Positions 8,638 to 17,705 of a DNA stretch of 64,000 nucleotides are shown here, one piece after another. The notes beneath the pieces were generated by a model that saw only the letters and a program-made list of their open reading frames with translations, had not been told where the DNA came from and made no database searches. The stretch covers positions 1-64,000 of the forward strand of contig NZ_JAVLVT010000004.1 of assembly GCF_031628175.1 (NCBI RefSeq), given 5' to 3'. Position 1 is the stretch's first letter; the number at the start of each line of letters is the position of its first letter. The position numbers were made by a program, and so were the translations under genes. This stretch comes from Lipingzhangella_A rawalii (GTDB taxonomy: Bacteria > Actinomycetota > Actinomycetes > Streptosporangiales > Streptosporangiaceae).

Positions 8638-9623
8638 TGCGCCTCTTTCTGCTCCCGGTAGTAGCTGGCCGCTCCCGGGTGTAGGTCCAGGGGGCGGGTT
8701 GAGATCGCCTGTCTGGGGTTGAGCTGGAGGGCAACCTGATGGTGTTCCTCGGCCAGGCGACCACGGTGCTCGAACAGGAGCCGCGTCAGCCCGTACGCCT
8801 GGTCCTGCGCCATATCCGTACGAACCACCAGCAGGTTTGGCACCCCGATCGTGCGCACCTCCGGAACACCGGGATAGGTCTGGCTGGGCACCGTGGCCTC
8901 GGTGTAAACCTCGCCGTGCTCCTCCCGAAGCATCGGTACCAGCTCGGCGAGATCCACGAGGCGGATGTCGGTGTGGTCTGCGAGGTCCACCACGGCACGC
9001 GTGGGGAGACCACCCGACCAGAAGAAGGCGTCGATACGGTCGTCGATGATGGCCTGTGCCGAGGAGTCGACCGACAGCTGGGACCGCTCGATGTCCTCGT
9101 GCGGGTCGAGTCCGGAGAGCTCCAGCACACGTTCGGCGATCATCTCGGTCCCCGAACCGAGCGCCCCGACCGACACGCGGCGCCCGTCGAGCTCGGATGC
9201 GGTATCCACCGGGACGTCCGCACGAACGACCAGGTGGGTCCGATTGTCGTAAGGGCGGGCCAGCGCGGACACGGGCAAGGGATCGTTGTAGGGGTCCGCG
9301 CCCGTGACAGCCAGGGCGGCGGCGTCGGCCAGGGTGAAGGCGAGGTCGGCATCGCCACGGTCAACCAGGCGGAGATTCTCGATGCTGGCAGCCGTCTCCA
9401 GGACCTCGGCGTCGGGCGCGGAGTCAGACCTCGCCATTTCGGCGACCCCCTGTCCGTAGGGGTAGTACACACCTCCGCTGCCGCCGGTTGCGATCACCAG
9501 GGCGTCGAGCTCGGCTGTGGGCCGCCACCAGGCGGTCGAGGCGATGGCGAGCACCAGGGCGGACAGGACTCCGACTGTGGCCACCCACCATCCGCGGGCA
9601 CGTCGGGACCGGGGCCAGAGCAT
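8634..9623 (-). CDS. TAXI-family TRAP transporter solute receptor (membrane-anchored)
   Basis: 329-aa TRAP-associated extracytoplasmic immunogenic (TAXI) protein, a periplasmic-type binding protein for small carboxylates. The N-terminal signal or anchor helix (about 12-33) has no lipobox Cys. The family hallmark IATGGSGGVYYPYGQGVAE follows at about 44-62. Later, SVGALGSGTEMIAERVLELSG corresponds to the conserved AxGSGT hinge region. It is convergent with the histidine kinase and divergent from a second TAXI gene that is joined to the permease. It may feed the same permease or act as the ligand-binding partner of the kinase. ATG at 9623 is chosen because the upstream codons run into the shared promoter. 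The stop TAG lies in CTAG. Confidence 0.9.
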   Translation of the reverse strand: MLWPRSRRARGWWVATVGVLSALVLAIASTAWWRPTAELDALVIATGGSGGVYYPYGQGVAEMARSDSAPDAEVLETAASIENLRLVDRGDADLAFTLADAAALAVTGADPYNDPLPVSALARPYDNRTHLVVRADVPVDTASELDGRRVSVGALGSGTEMIAERVLELSGLDPHEDIERSQLSVDSSAQAIIDDRIDAFFWSGGLPTRAVVDLADHTDIRLVDLAELVPMLREEHGEVYTEATVPSQTYPGVPEVRTIGVPNLLVVRTDMAQDQAYGLTRLLFEHRGRLAEEHHQVALQLNPRQAISTRPLDLHPGAASYYREQKEAH

Positions 9624-9820
9624 GTCTCGAAGCCTACCCGGCGACCCCGCAGACCTCAGGTCTTGCTCAAATCGGACGGACATGTCTGGGTGCGAGGGGA
9701 ACGTTACCCCTATGTTTCCCCTGAGTGAACTGAGTCACCGCGAGATGTGTCCCCGATCTCGGGGCGCTGCTCGGAGTGGACACAACAGTTCGAGTTCCGA
9801 GACTGCAAGGAGCATCCCCT
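9624..9820. promoter_or_regulatory. Shared promoter region of divergent TAXI genes
   Basis: A 197-bp divergent interval. It has AGGGGAA (9695-9701) facing TTCCCCT (9716-9722), with a nested CCCCT at 9707-9711, and a separate inverted repeat CCCCGA-TC-TCGGGG (9751-9764). Either could be the binding site of the nearby OmpR-type regulator; the sequence alone does not prove it. A strong AAGGAG at 9807-9812 serves the rightward gene. Confidence 0.45.
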
Positions 9821-10837
9821 ATGCCGACGACGTGTGGCCCCCGTGCCGCGGCAGTGGCCGCGCCGCTGACGCTGGTGTTGCTGGCCGCCTGCACCCAGCC
9901 CGCAGACACCGTGGATCCTGACGAACGGGACTCCCTGTCGATCGCCACCGGTGGATCGGCGGGTGTTTACTATCCCGTGGGCGGCGCGCTGGCGGAGATC
10001 ATCGGCGACGAGGTGTCCGACCTGAGCGCCAGCGTCGAGTCCACCGGCGCCTCGGTGGAGAATATGCGGCTTATCGAGTCCGGAGACAGTGACCTCGCCA
10101 TCGTGCAGGGTGACGCGGCCTACCAGGCCCTGCACGGGGAGGGCGAGGAGTTCGACGGCGATCCGATCGAGGCACGTGCCCTCACCGTGTTGTACCCGAA
10201 CGTGTACCACACGGTGACCCTGGAGTCGATCAATGATGACCTCGGTATGGAGTGCTTCTCGGACGTCGAGGGAACCCGCTTCTCCTTCGGGGCCCCTGGA
10301 AGCGGCAACGAGCTCGCGACCCAGCTGATCTTCGACGGGGTTGGGCTGGACCGTGCGGACGTCGACGAACAGAATCTCGGCTACGCCGAGACGGCGAACG
10401 CACTGCGCGAGGACCAGCTCGATGCCGGGTCCTGGTCGGTGGGTGAGGGACACGCCAGCCTCCAGGAGCTGGAAACCACCGACCCGATCGAACTGATCTC
10501 GATGTGTGCGGACGAACGGGACTCGATTGTGGACGAACACCCCTTCTATGCACCACACACGATCGAGGCGGGCGTCTACGAGACCGTGGACGAGGACGTC
10601 GAGACCATGGCGCTGTGGAACGTGCTCGTTGTCGCGGAGGATTTCCCCGACGAGCTGGCCGAGCAGATCGTGACAGCCTTCTACGAGCACTCCGAGGTCG
10701 CGGTGCAGACCTACGAGCCCGGCGAGCCGTACTTCACCCCGGAGACGATGCTGGAGAGCCCGATCCCGCTGCACTCGGGCGCGATCGGCTACGCCGAGGA
10801 CCATGACCTCGATGTCCCCGACGAACTGCGGCCCTGA
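9821..10837 (+). CDS. TAXI-family TRAP transporter solute-binding lipoprotein
   Basis: 338-aa substrate receptor of a TAXI-TRAP uptake system. The signal peptide ends in lipobox LLAAC, so it should be a lipoprotein. Mature protein motifs are IATGGSAGVYYPVGGALAEI near residue 44 and FGAPGSGNELATQLIFDGVG, both typical of TAXI proteins. The mature chain is extremely acidic. ATG at 9821 follows AAGGAG. The next two genes, DUF1850 and the fused permease, overlap in series, so all three are one operon. The true substrate is unknown; family members bind glutamate, 2-oxoglutarate and similar acids. The receptor differs from the divergent one at 8634-9623 in sequence and anchoring. Confidence 0.93.
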   Translation: MPTTCGPRAAAVAAPLTLVLLAACTQPADTVDPDERDSLSIATGGSAGVYYPVGGALAEIIGDEVSDLSASVESTGASVENMRLIESGDSDLAIVQGDAAYQALHGEGEEFDGDPIEARALTVLYPNVYHTVTLESINDDLGMECFSDVEGTRFSFGAPGSGNELATQLIFDGVGLDRADVDEQNLGYAETANALREDQLDAGSWSVGEGHASLQELETTDPIELISMCADERDSIVDEHPFYAPHTIEAGVYETVDEDVETMALWNVLVVAEDFPDELAEQIVTAFYEHSEVAVQTYEPGEPYFTPETMLESPIPLHSGAIGYAEDHDLDVPDELRP

Positions 10838-11402
10838 CCGCGGCATCCTCGCCGCGCCGTCCCGCCGGATCCGCCGAATCGCCGCGGCCATGGCACTCGC
10901 GATGGTCGCGGCCGGGGCGTGGATCCCCCTGTGGCCCGCGCTGTCCGTCGAGGGGGCGGGGGCCCGAGCCGCGGCAGTCCCGCTCGGGCCCCAGGACGCG
11001 GTTACCGTGTCCTGGACCCACTCCCTCGACGGGCTTCCGGTACGGGACACCTACACCCTCCGCGAGGGTCAGCTGCACCTGGAAGCCACCCGGGTGCGCG
11101 AGTTCGGTGCCGGTCTCGGCCATATCGCCGGCCATGGGACAGGCCACGCGGACGGCGAGTGGTGGGTGGTCTCGAATATCGACCGCCCTATCGGTGAGCT
11201 GCACCTACGTGCCGGCTCCGCGGAGGTCAACCACCGACTGCACCACCCCGGGGGCGAGCTGGGGCTCTCGGAATGTTGGGCAGGCGAGTCTCTGACCGTG
11301 CGTGCGCAACGCGTGTCCACCCTTCGCCTCCTGGACGGATGGCTCGGCACGCACCCGTGTGCCCACCCCTCGAACCAAGCTGAGGAAGCGGAAAACCGAT
11401 GA
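10803..11402 (+). CDS. DUF1850 protein of a TAXI-TRAP operon
   Basis: 199-aa exported protein with an N-terminal membrane helix (about 25-48) and a DUF1850 domain, recognised by VTVSWTHSLDGLPVRDTYTL and the downstream EFGAGLGHIAGHGTG segment. DUF1850 genes lie between TAXI receptor and fused-permease genes in many bacteria, and the product is thought to assist the transporter, but no biochemical role is established. It overlaps the receptor gene by 35 bp; an ATG at 10812 is an alternative start. Its stop overlaps the permease start (ATGA), indicating translational coupling. Confidence 0.85.
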   Translation: MTSMSPTNCGPDRGILAAPSRRIRRIAAAMALAMVAAGAWIPLWPALSVEGAGARAAAVPLGPQDAVTVSWTHSLDGLPVRDTYTLREGQLHLEATRVREFGAGLGHIAGHGTGHADGEWWVVSNIDRPIGELHLRAGSAEVNHRLHHPGGELGLSECWAGESLTVRAQRVSTLRLLDGWLGTHPCAHPSNQAEEAENR

Positions 11403-13498
11403 CCGAGGTCGACGACAACCACCGCCCCCCGACGACCGGAGACGGGGCCCACGGCCCGCCCTCCCCGACAACGGTCCAGGCCGAGGACAGCGGGAACCGT
11501 CCCCTGTGGACACAACTGGGCCACGAACGGTGGGGCAGCGGAACCTCCGGCTCCGCGATGGCCATCGTCGTGCTCGCCCTCTCCGTCGCCTTCTGCGGCT
11601 ACCAACTCAGTGTCGCGGTGGGTGGGCTGGACCTGTTCGGAGTCATCCAGGTACCGAACCTGGACGCCTACCGGATGCGGGTCTACCACCTTGCGTTCGT
11701 TCTGGCTCTCGTGTTCCTGATCCGCCCCGCCGGCCGCGGGTCCTGGGCCCGCTCCTGGCCGATGGGCGTCACCGACCTGGTGCTGGTCACCACTGCGCTC
11801 ATCGTGGGGGTCTACCCGGCGATCAACTTCGAGGCGATCCTGCAACGTGTGGGGCAACCCACCGGGATTGACCTGCTCATGGGTGCGCTGCTGCTGGTGC
11901 TGCTGCTGGAGGCGTGTCGACGCACGATCGGCCTGTTCATGTCTCTCCTGGCGGTGACCTTCCTCGTCTACGCATGGATCGGTCCCCTGCTGCCCGGCGA
12001 GTTGCGCCACGACGGATTTACCTACCAGCGCATCGTTGCGCACTCCTACCTGAACCTCGAAGGGGTGTACGGGATCGCGCTGGGGGTGGCGGCAACCTTC
12101 GTGTTCATCTTCGTGTTCTTCGGGGCCCTGCTCCAAAAGACCGGCGGGGGAAACTTCTTCATCGGGCTGGCCTATGCACTCACCGGACGTTACGCCGGGG
12201 GACCCGCCAAGGGAGCCGTGGTCGGTAGCGCCCTGATGGGGTCCATCTCCGGAAGCGCCATCGCCAACACCGTCACCACCGGTGCGTTCACGATCCCGCT
12301 GATGAAACGCGTGGGGTACCGGCGCCACGAAGCGGGCGGGGTCGAGGCCGCCGCGTCTACCGGAGGACAGGTCCTCCCCCCGATCATGGGGGCCGGAGCG
12401 TTTGTCATGGCGGAGTTCACCGGAATTCCCTACACGGACATCCTGAAGGTCGCCATCATTCCAGCGATCATGTACTTCGTGGTGGTCTTCCTCTTCGTGG
12501 ACCTGATCGCACGCAAACGCGGCATCCATGGACTCGGCGCCAAGGACCTGCCCGGCCTGGTCACCACCCTGCGGGACGGCTGGCACTTCCTCGTCCCGTT
12601 CGTCTTCCTCGTCACACTGCTCCTCAACTACGTGACCCCCCTGCGGGCCGGGCTCTACGCCAGCGTCGTCCTACTCGGGGTGGCAATGCTCCGCGCCGCC
12701 ACCCGTCTCAACCTCACCCAACTCGCCGAGGTGTTCGTGTTGGCCGCACGGAACACGGTCGCCGTCTCCATCGCCTGCGCCACGGCCGGCATCATCGTCG
12801 GCATGGTGACGCTGACCGGCGTCGGCCTCAAGGTCACCGGATTCATTCTCGGAGCCGGGGGTGGGGTCCTGCTGCTCACGCTGGCCATGGTGGCGCTGGC
12901 CTCATTGGTGCTCGGTATGGGGCTGCCGGTCACCGCCGCCTACATCGTGCTCAGTGTCCTGGCGGTGCCCGCCCTCCAGGAACTCGGCGTCGGCCTGCTG
13001 GTCGCCCACATGATCGTCTACTGGTACAGCAATACGTCCAATGTGACTCCCCCAGTCGCGCTGGCGGCGTTCTCCGCGTCCGGGATCGCTGGATCCAACC
13101 CGATGCGGACGGCCGTCGCGGCACTCCAGTTCGCGGGCGGGCTGTACCTGATTCCCGTCCTGATGGCCTACGGACCGCTGTTGCTGAACGGCCCCCTACC
13201 CCTGGTCCTGTGGACGGTCCTCACCGGCTGTGTTGCACTGTTTGCCGCAGTGGTTGCGCTGACCGGATTCCTGTTCACCCGAACCCTGATCGTGGAACGG
13301 ATCGCCTTCGCCGGGGCGGCGGTGCTGACCTTCGTTCCGGTGTGGTGGACCCAGGCAGCCGGCGTAACGCTCATCCTCCTGCTCACGGGTGTGCAGCTGC
13401 TGTTGTGGCGTGCTTCCATCCGGACCCGCGGCACCGGAGACACTCCGAACCACACATCCCCACCCCCCACGCATCACCGACGGCGAGAGCATCAATGA
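11399..13498 (+). CDS. TRAP transporter fused permease (TAXI type)
   Basis: 699-aa permease in which the small (DctQ-like) and large (DctM-like) TRAP membrane subunits are fused, as is typical for TAXI systems. It is a Na+-coupled, ATP-independent importer. An N-terminal cytoplasmic tail of about 45 residues precedes the helices. The DctM signature region GSISGSAIANTVTTGAFTIP and the repeated half with VLGMGLPVTAAYIVLS and WYSNTSNVTPPVALAAF are present; the latter Ser/Asn-rich hairpins are predicted to line the transport and Na+ sites. It is translationally coupled to DUF1850 (ATGA). A strong hairpin follows at 13606-13647. Confidence 0.94.
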   Translation: MTEVDDNHRPPTTGDGAHGPPSPTTVQAEDSGNRPLWTQLGHERWGSGTSGSAMAIVVLALSVAFCGYQLSVAVGGLDLFGVIQVPNLDAYRMRVYHLAFVLALVFLIRPAGRGSWARSWPMGVTDLVLVTTALIVGVYPAINFEAILQRVGQPTGIDLLMGALLLVLLLEACRRTIGLFMSLLAVTFLVYAWIGPLLPGELRHDGFTYQRIVAHSYLNLEGVYGIALGVAATFVFIFVFFGALLQKTGGGNFFIGLAYALTGRYAGGPAKGAVVGSALMGSISGSAIANTVTTGAFTIPLMKRVGYRRHEAGGVEAAASTGGQVLPPIMGAGAFVMAEFTGIPYTDILKVAIIPAIMYFVVVFLFVDLIARKRGIHGLGAKDLPGLVTTLRDGWHFLVPFVFLVTLLLNYVTPLRAGLYASVVLLGVAMLRAATRLNLTQLAEVFVLAARNTVAVSIACATAGIIVGMVTLTGVGLKVTGFILGAGGGVLLLTLAMVALASLVLGMGLPVTAAYIVLSVLAVPALQELGVGLLVAHMIVYWYSNTSNVTPPVALAAFSASGIAGSNPMRTAVAALQFAGGLYLIPVLMAYGPLLLNGPLPLVLWTVLTGCVALFAAVVALTGFLFTRTLIVERIAFAGAAVLTFVPVWWTQAAGVTLILLLTGVQLLLWRASIRTRGTGDTPNHTSPPPTHHRRREHQ

Positions 13499-13547
13499 TG
13501 CCCACTTCGTGGTTCGTGAACTGGTCACCAACGCGATCCACCGGGTC
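13470..13547 (+). pseudogene. Possible remnant of an anti-sigma/HATPase gene
   Basis: In the +3 frame, straddling the end of the permease gene, a stretch reads INDAHFVVRELVTNAIHRV. This closely resembles the N-box helix of RsbW/SpoIIAB-type ATPases (D-a-xxVVSELVTNAVRH). No complete domain or start surrounds it, so it looks like a fragment left by deletion. A chance resemblance is possible because the frame overlaps a real gene at its 5' part. Confidence 0.3.
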
Positions 13548-13605
13548 CGCCCTTTCCGGAAAGGCACACCCGCCACTCCTGAGGACGGCCGTCCCAGAAC
13601 CGACT

Positions 13606-13647
13606 GTGCCTGCCCGCCCCTCCCCCTCCCGACGGGCGGGCAGGCAC
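13606..13647 (+). terminator. Strong hairpin terminator after the TRAP operon
   Basis: A perfect 13-bp inverted repeat, GTGCCTGCCCGCC (13606-13618) and GGCGGGCAGGCAC (13635-13647), with a 16-nt loop, about 110 nt beyond the permease stop and before the hrpA start. Confidence 0.75.
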
Positions 13648-13697
13648 TGCCCCCACACGAAAAAGGGCTTGGTGGGGCTGGCTATCCTTGACAGGGT

Positions 13698-16600
13698 ATG
13701 TCTGACTCGCCCAGCTCCAGCGCACTGGCCGCTGAATCGGACCAGAGCACACTCACCGACCTGCGTTCCCGGATCGACGCCCTGACCGTGTCCGAACGCC
13801 GTCGACTTCGCCGGCGCCTGGACGGCACACGCAAGATCCGATCCAACGCCAAACGCTCCTCGGTCGTCGCGGAAATCGCAACCGCCGTCGCTTCCGCCGA
13901 ACAGCGTCTCCAGCGGCGCCGTACGGCGCTGCCAGAGGTGGACTACCCGGAGGAGCTGCCCGTCAGCGCGGCCCGCACCCAACTGCTGGACGCGATCCGC
14001 GATCACCAAGTCGTTGTGGTGGCCGGAGACACCGGTTCAGGCAAGACCACCCAGCTACCCAAGATGTGCCTCGAACTGGGACGCGGGGTCCTGGGCACGG
14101 TGGGACACACCCAACCGCGGCGGCTCGCGGCACGCACGGTGGCAAACCGGATCGCCGACGAGCTGGGCACCGAACTGGGATCGGTGATCGGATACCAGGT
14201 GCGATTCACCGAACAGGTATCGGACTCCACGTTGGTCAAGGTCATGACGGACGGGATTCTCCTGGCGGAGATCCAGCGCGACCGACTCCTGGAACGCTAC
14301 GACACACTCATCATCGACGAGGCGCACGAGCGCAGCCTCAACATCGATTTCATCCTGGGCTATCTCAAACAGCTCCTGCCGCGCCGTCCAGACCTCAAAG
14401 TCATCATCACCTCGGCGACGATCGACCCGCAGCGCTTCTCCCGACACTTCGATGATGCACCCGTGGTCGAAGTGTCGGGGCGAACCTATCCGGTGGAAGT
14501 CCGGTACCGTCCGCTGGTCGAGCCCGCGAAGGACGACGAGGACGATCCGGTCGAGCAGGACCAGACCCAGGGCATCTGCGCGGCCGTCGACGAGCTGTGC
14601 GCAGAGGGACCGGGCGACATTCTGGTGTTCCTGTCCGGGGAACGCGAGATCAGAGACACCGCGGAGGCGCTGGAGAAGCACCTGCGGATGCGCTCCGCTC
14701 CCCCCGAGGTCCTGCCGCTGTACGCACGGCTGTCCATGGCCGAACAGCGCCGTGTGTTCGAACCTCACCAGCGACGGCGCATTGTGTTGGCGACGAACGT
14801 GGCCGAGACCTCACTGACGGTGCCCGGCATCACCTACGTCATCGACCCTGGTACGGCGCGGATCTCACGGTACAGCCACCGCACCAAGGTGCAGCGCCTG
14901 CCCATCGAGCCGATCTCACAGGCCTCGGCCAATCAGCGCAAGGGGCGCTGCGGCCGGGTGGCACCGGGAATCTGTATTCGGCTGTACTCCGAGGAGGACT
15001 TCGAGACCCGCCCGGAGTTCACCGACCCGGAGATCCTGCGGACCAATCTGGCGTCGGTGATCCTCCAGATGGCTGCCGCCGATCTCGGTGATGTCGCGGA
15101 CTTCCCTTTCCTCGAACCCCCGGACCGGCGCAGCATCACTGACGGGATCCGGCTGCTCCAGGAGCTGGGAGCACTGGCCGGGCAGCAGCGTAGTGGCCCC
15201 GCCCAGCTCACCGAGGTGGGACGCAAGCTGGCCCAATTGCCGATGGACCCCAGGCTGGGCCGGATGCTCCTCGCTGGAGACGAGGCGGGTTGCCTGGGAG
15301 AGGTCATCATCATCACCGCGGCGCTGTCCATTCAGGACCCCCGCGAGCGTCCGGTGGCGGCGCAGCAGGCCGCGGACGAGGCCCACGCCCGGTTCGCCGA
15401 GAAGGACTCCGACTTCCTGGCCTACCTGAACCTGTGGTCTCACGTCCGTCAGCGCCAAGGGGAGCTGTCTGGGAACCAGTTCCGCCGAATGTGCCGGGAC
15501 GAGTACCTCAATTACCTCCGCATCCGAGAATGGCAGGATGTCGCGGCGCAGCTGCGGCAGCTGGCCAAGCAGCTCGGGCTCACCGTCCCGCGGGCCGATG
15601 CGGCGCCCGCCGATCCCGCACGGGTCCACCGGGCCTTGTTGAGCGGACTGCTGTCCCACATCGGGCTTAAGGATCCGGACAAGAACGAGTACCTGGGTGC
15701 GCGCGGGGCCAAATTCGCGATCTTCCCCGGGTCCGGGTTGTTCAAGCGCCAGCCACGGTGGGTCATGGCCGCCGAACTGGTGGAGACATCCCGACTGTGG
15801 GGCCGCCTTGTAGCCCGGATCGAGCCCGAGTGGGTGGAGGAACAGGCAGCCCATCTGGTCAAACGCACCTATGCGGAGCCCCACTGGGAGAAGCGGCGCG
15901 GCGCGGTCGTCGCCTACGAGCGCGTCACGCTGTTCGGTATCCCCCTGGTCAGCGGACGCAAGGTCGACTATGGACGCATCGACCCGCACGTCAGCCGCGA
16001 GTTGTTCATCCGCCATGCGCTCGTCGAGGGGGACTGGGAGACAAGGCACCAGTTCTTCCACGACAACCGACGTCTCCTGGCCGAGGTCGAGGAGCTGGAG
16101 CATCGGACCCGCCGCCGGGATCTGCGTGTCGACGACGACACCCTCTTCGAATTCTACGAGCGCCGCATCGGCGCCGAGGTGGTCTCGGCCGCGCACTTTG
16201 ACAGCTGGTGGAAGCGGGTACGGCGCACGGACCCGGACCTGTTGACCTTCCCCACCGAACTGCTGCGCACCGAGGAGGCCGCGGACGTCCGCACCGAGGA
16301 CTACCCGGACGTGTGGCCCCAGGGTGAGGTGCGGATCCCGCTGACCTACCGGTTCGACCCTGCTCGGGAGGACGACGCGGACGACACCGCGGACGGGGTG
16401 ACGGCCCACATTCCGCTGCACCAACTGAACCAGGTGAGCGCGGACGGGTTCGATTGGCAGGTTCCCGGGCTACGGTTGGAGATCGTCACGGCACTGATCC
16501 GGGCGCTACCAAAATCGCTGCGCCGCAACCTGGTTCCCGTTCCCGACCATGCCGCGGCAGCTCTGGCACGGCTAAGCCCGGGGGGCGAACCGCTCAGCAC

Positions 16601-17705
16601 GGCCCTGGGGCGGGAACTCTCCCGGATGTCGGGAACCCGGATTCCCGAGGACAGCTGGGACTGGTCCCGGGTCCCCGAACACCTCCGAATGACGTTTCGA
16701 ATCGTCGACGAGCAGGGAACGGTCCGTGCCCAGGGCAAGGACCTCGCCCAGCTCCGCCGGGAACTGGAGCCCGACACCCGCAGCGAGCTCGCGGCTGCGG
16801 CCCCGGGCATCGAACGCGAAGGGCTCACCGACTGGGATATGGACACCCTGCCCCGGACCTTCGAACGGACCCGGGGCGGACAGACGGTCCGCGGCTACCC
16901 CGCTCTGGTTCCGGAGGGGGACGCCGACCGGGACGTGCCCGATCCCGAGGGCACGGTGGCGGTGCGCGTACTCGACACGGAGGTGGCCCAGCGGCAGGAA
17001 ATGTGGCGGGGTACCCGTCAGCTGCTGCTGCGGACACTCGCCTCCCCCCTTCCCACCGTGGTGCGGGGACTGGACAACCAGACCAAGCTCGCCCTGGGCC
17101 ATAACCCGCACGGTGGCGTTCCCCGGCTCCTCAACGACTGTCTCGCCGCGGCCGTGGACACGCTCCTCGGCACGGCAGGCGGTCCGGTGTGGGACGCTGC
17201 CGCATTCGGGCGGCTGCGCGACGCCGTGCGCGAGGACCTGACCGACACGACGGCCACGATTGTGCGACAGGTGGGGCAGATTCTGGCGCTGGCCAACTCG
17301 ATCGAACGCACCATCACGACCACGAAGAGCATGGCCGTCCTGCCGTCCCTGACCGACGCGAAGTCGCAGCTGTCGCGGCTCGTCTATCCGGGGTTCGTGA
17401 CCGAGGCCGGTCCCGATCGACTCGCGGATCTGCTGCGCTACCTGCGGGCGCTGGACTACCGACTGACCCGGGTACAGGAGCAGCCCCGCCGAGATCAGCT
17501 CCACCTGGCCACGGTGGAGGAGCTCCACCGGGCCCGGAACGAACTGTGCCAGCGGCTCTCGCCCGAGCGACGCGCAGAGCCGGACGTGGTCGAGTTGGGA
17601 TGGATGCTGGAGGAACTGCGGGTCAGCTTCTTCGCCCAACATCTGGGGACGGCCTATCCGGTCTCGGAGAAGCGTGTGCGTAGGGCTATGGCTGCGATTT
17701 CCTAG
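13698..17705 (+). CDS. hrpA: ATP-dependent RNA helicase HrpA
   Basis: 1335-aa DEAH-box RNA helicase, the size of other HrpA proteins. Motif I is GDTGSGKTTQLPK (about residues 112-124), followed by motif II DEAH, motif III SATID, motif V NVAETSLTVPGI and motif VI QRKGRCGRV. The helicase core ends near residue 450. It is followed by winged-helix and HA2-like segments, then the OB-fold and the long C-terminal DUF3418 extension typical of HrpA. E. coli HrpA acts in mRNA processing and rescue of collided ribosomes. ATG at 13698 was chosen; there is no strong Shine-Dalgarno. The stop shares a CTAG with the stop of the convergent next gene. Confidence 0.97.
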   Translation: MSDSPSSSALAAESDQSTLTDLRSRIDALTVSERRRLRRRLDGTRKIRSNAKRSSVVAEIATAVASAEQRLQRRRTALPEVDYPEELPVSAARTQLLDAIRDHQVVVVAGDTGSGKTTQLPKMCLELGRGVLGTVGHTQPRRLAARTVANRIADELGTELGSVIGYQVRFTEQVSDSTLVKVMTDGILLAEIQRDRLLERYDTLIIDEAHERSLNIDFILGYLKQLLPRRPDLKVIITSATIDPQRFSRHFDDAPVVEVSGRTYPVEVRYRPLVEPAKDDEDDPVEQDQTQGICAAVDELCAEGPGDILVFLSGEREIRDTAEALEKHLRMRSAPPEVLPLYARLSMAEQRRVFEPHQRRRIVLATNVAETSLTVPGITYVIDPGTARISRYSHRTKVQRLPIEPISQASANQRKGRCGRVAPGICIRLYSEEDFETRPEFTDPEILRTNLASVILQMAAADLGDVADFPFLEPPDRRSITDGIRLLQELGALAGQQRSGPAQLTEVGRKLAQLPMDPRLGRMLLAGDEAGCLGEVIIITAALSIQDPRERPVAAQQAADEAHARFAEKDSDFLAYLNLWSHVRQRQGELSGNQFRRMCRDEYLNYLRIREWQDVAAQLRQLAKQLGLTVPRADAAPADPARVHRALLSGLLSHIGLKDPDKNEYLGARGAKFAIFPGSGLFKRQPRWVMAAELVETSRLWGRLVARIEPEWVEEQAAHLVKRTYAEPHWEKRRGAVVAYERVTLFGIPLVSGRKVDYGRIDPHVSRELFIRHALVEGDWETRHQFFHDNRRLLAEVEELEHRTRRRDLRVDDDTLFEFYERRIGAEVVSAAHFDSWWKRVRRTDPDLLTFPTELLRTEEAADVRTEDYPDVWPQGEVRIPLTYRFDPAREDDADDTADGVTAHIPLHQLNQVSADGFDWQVPGLRLEIVTALIRALPKSLRRNLVPVPDHAAAALARLSPGGEPLSTALGRELSRMSGTRIPEDSWDWSRVPEHLRMTFRIVDEQGTVRAQGKDLAQLRRELEPDTRSELAAAAPGIEREGLTDWDMDTLPRTFERTRGGQTVRGYPALVPEGDADRDVPDPEGTVAVRVLDTEVAQRQEMWRGTRQLLLRTLASPLPTVVRGLDNQTKLALGHNPHGGVPRLLNDCLAAAVDTLLGTAGGPVWDAAAFGRLRDAVREDLTDTTATIVRQVGQILALANSIERTITTTKSMAVLPSLTDAKSQLSRLVYPGFVTEAGPDRLADLLRYLRALDYRLTRVQEQPRRDQLHLATVEELHRARNELCQRLSPERRAEPDVVELGWMLEELRVSFFAQHLGTAYPVSEKRVRRAMAAIS

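Noticed and set aside
11069..12586. 505-codon minus-strand frame opposite the TRAP permease
   Set aside because: Antisense shadow rich in His and Asp; the permease is unambiguous.
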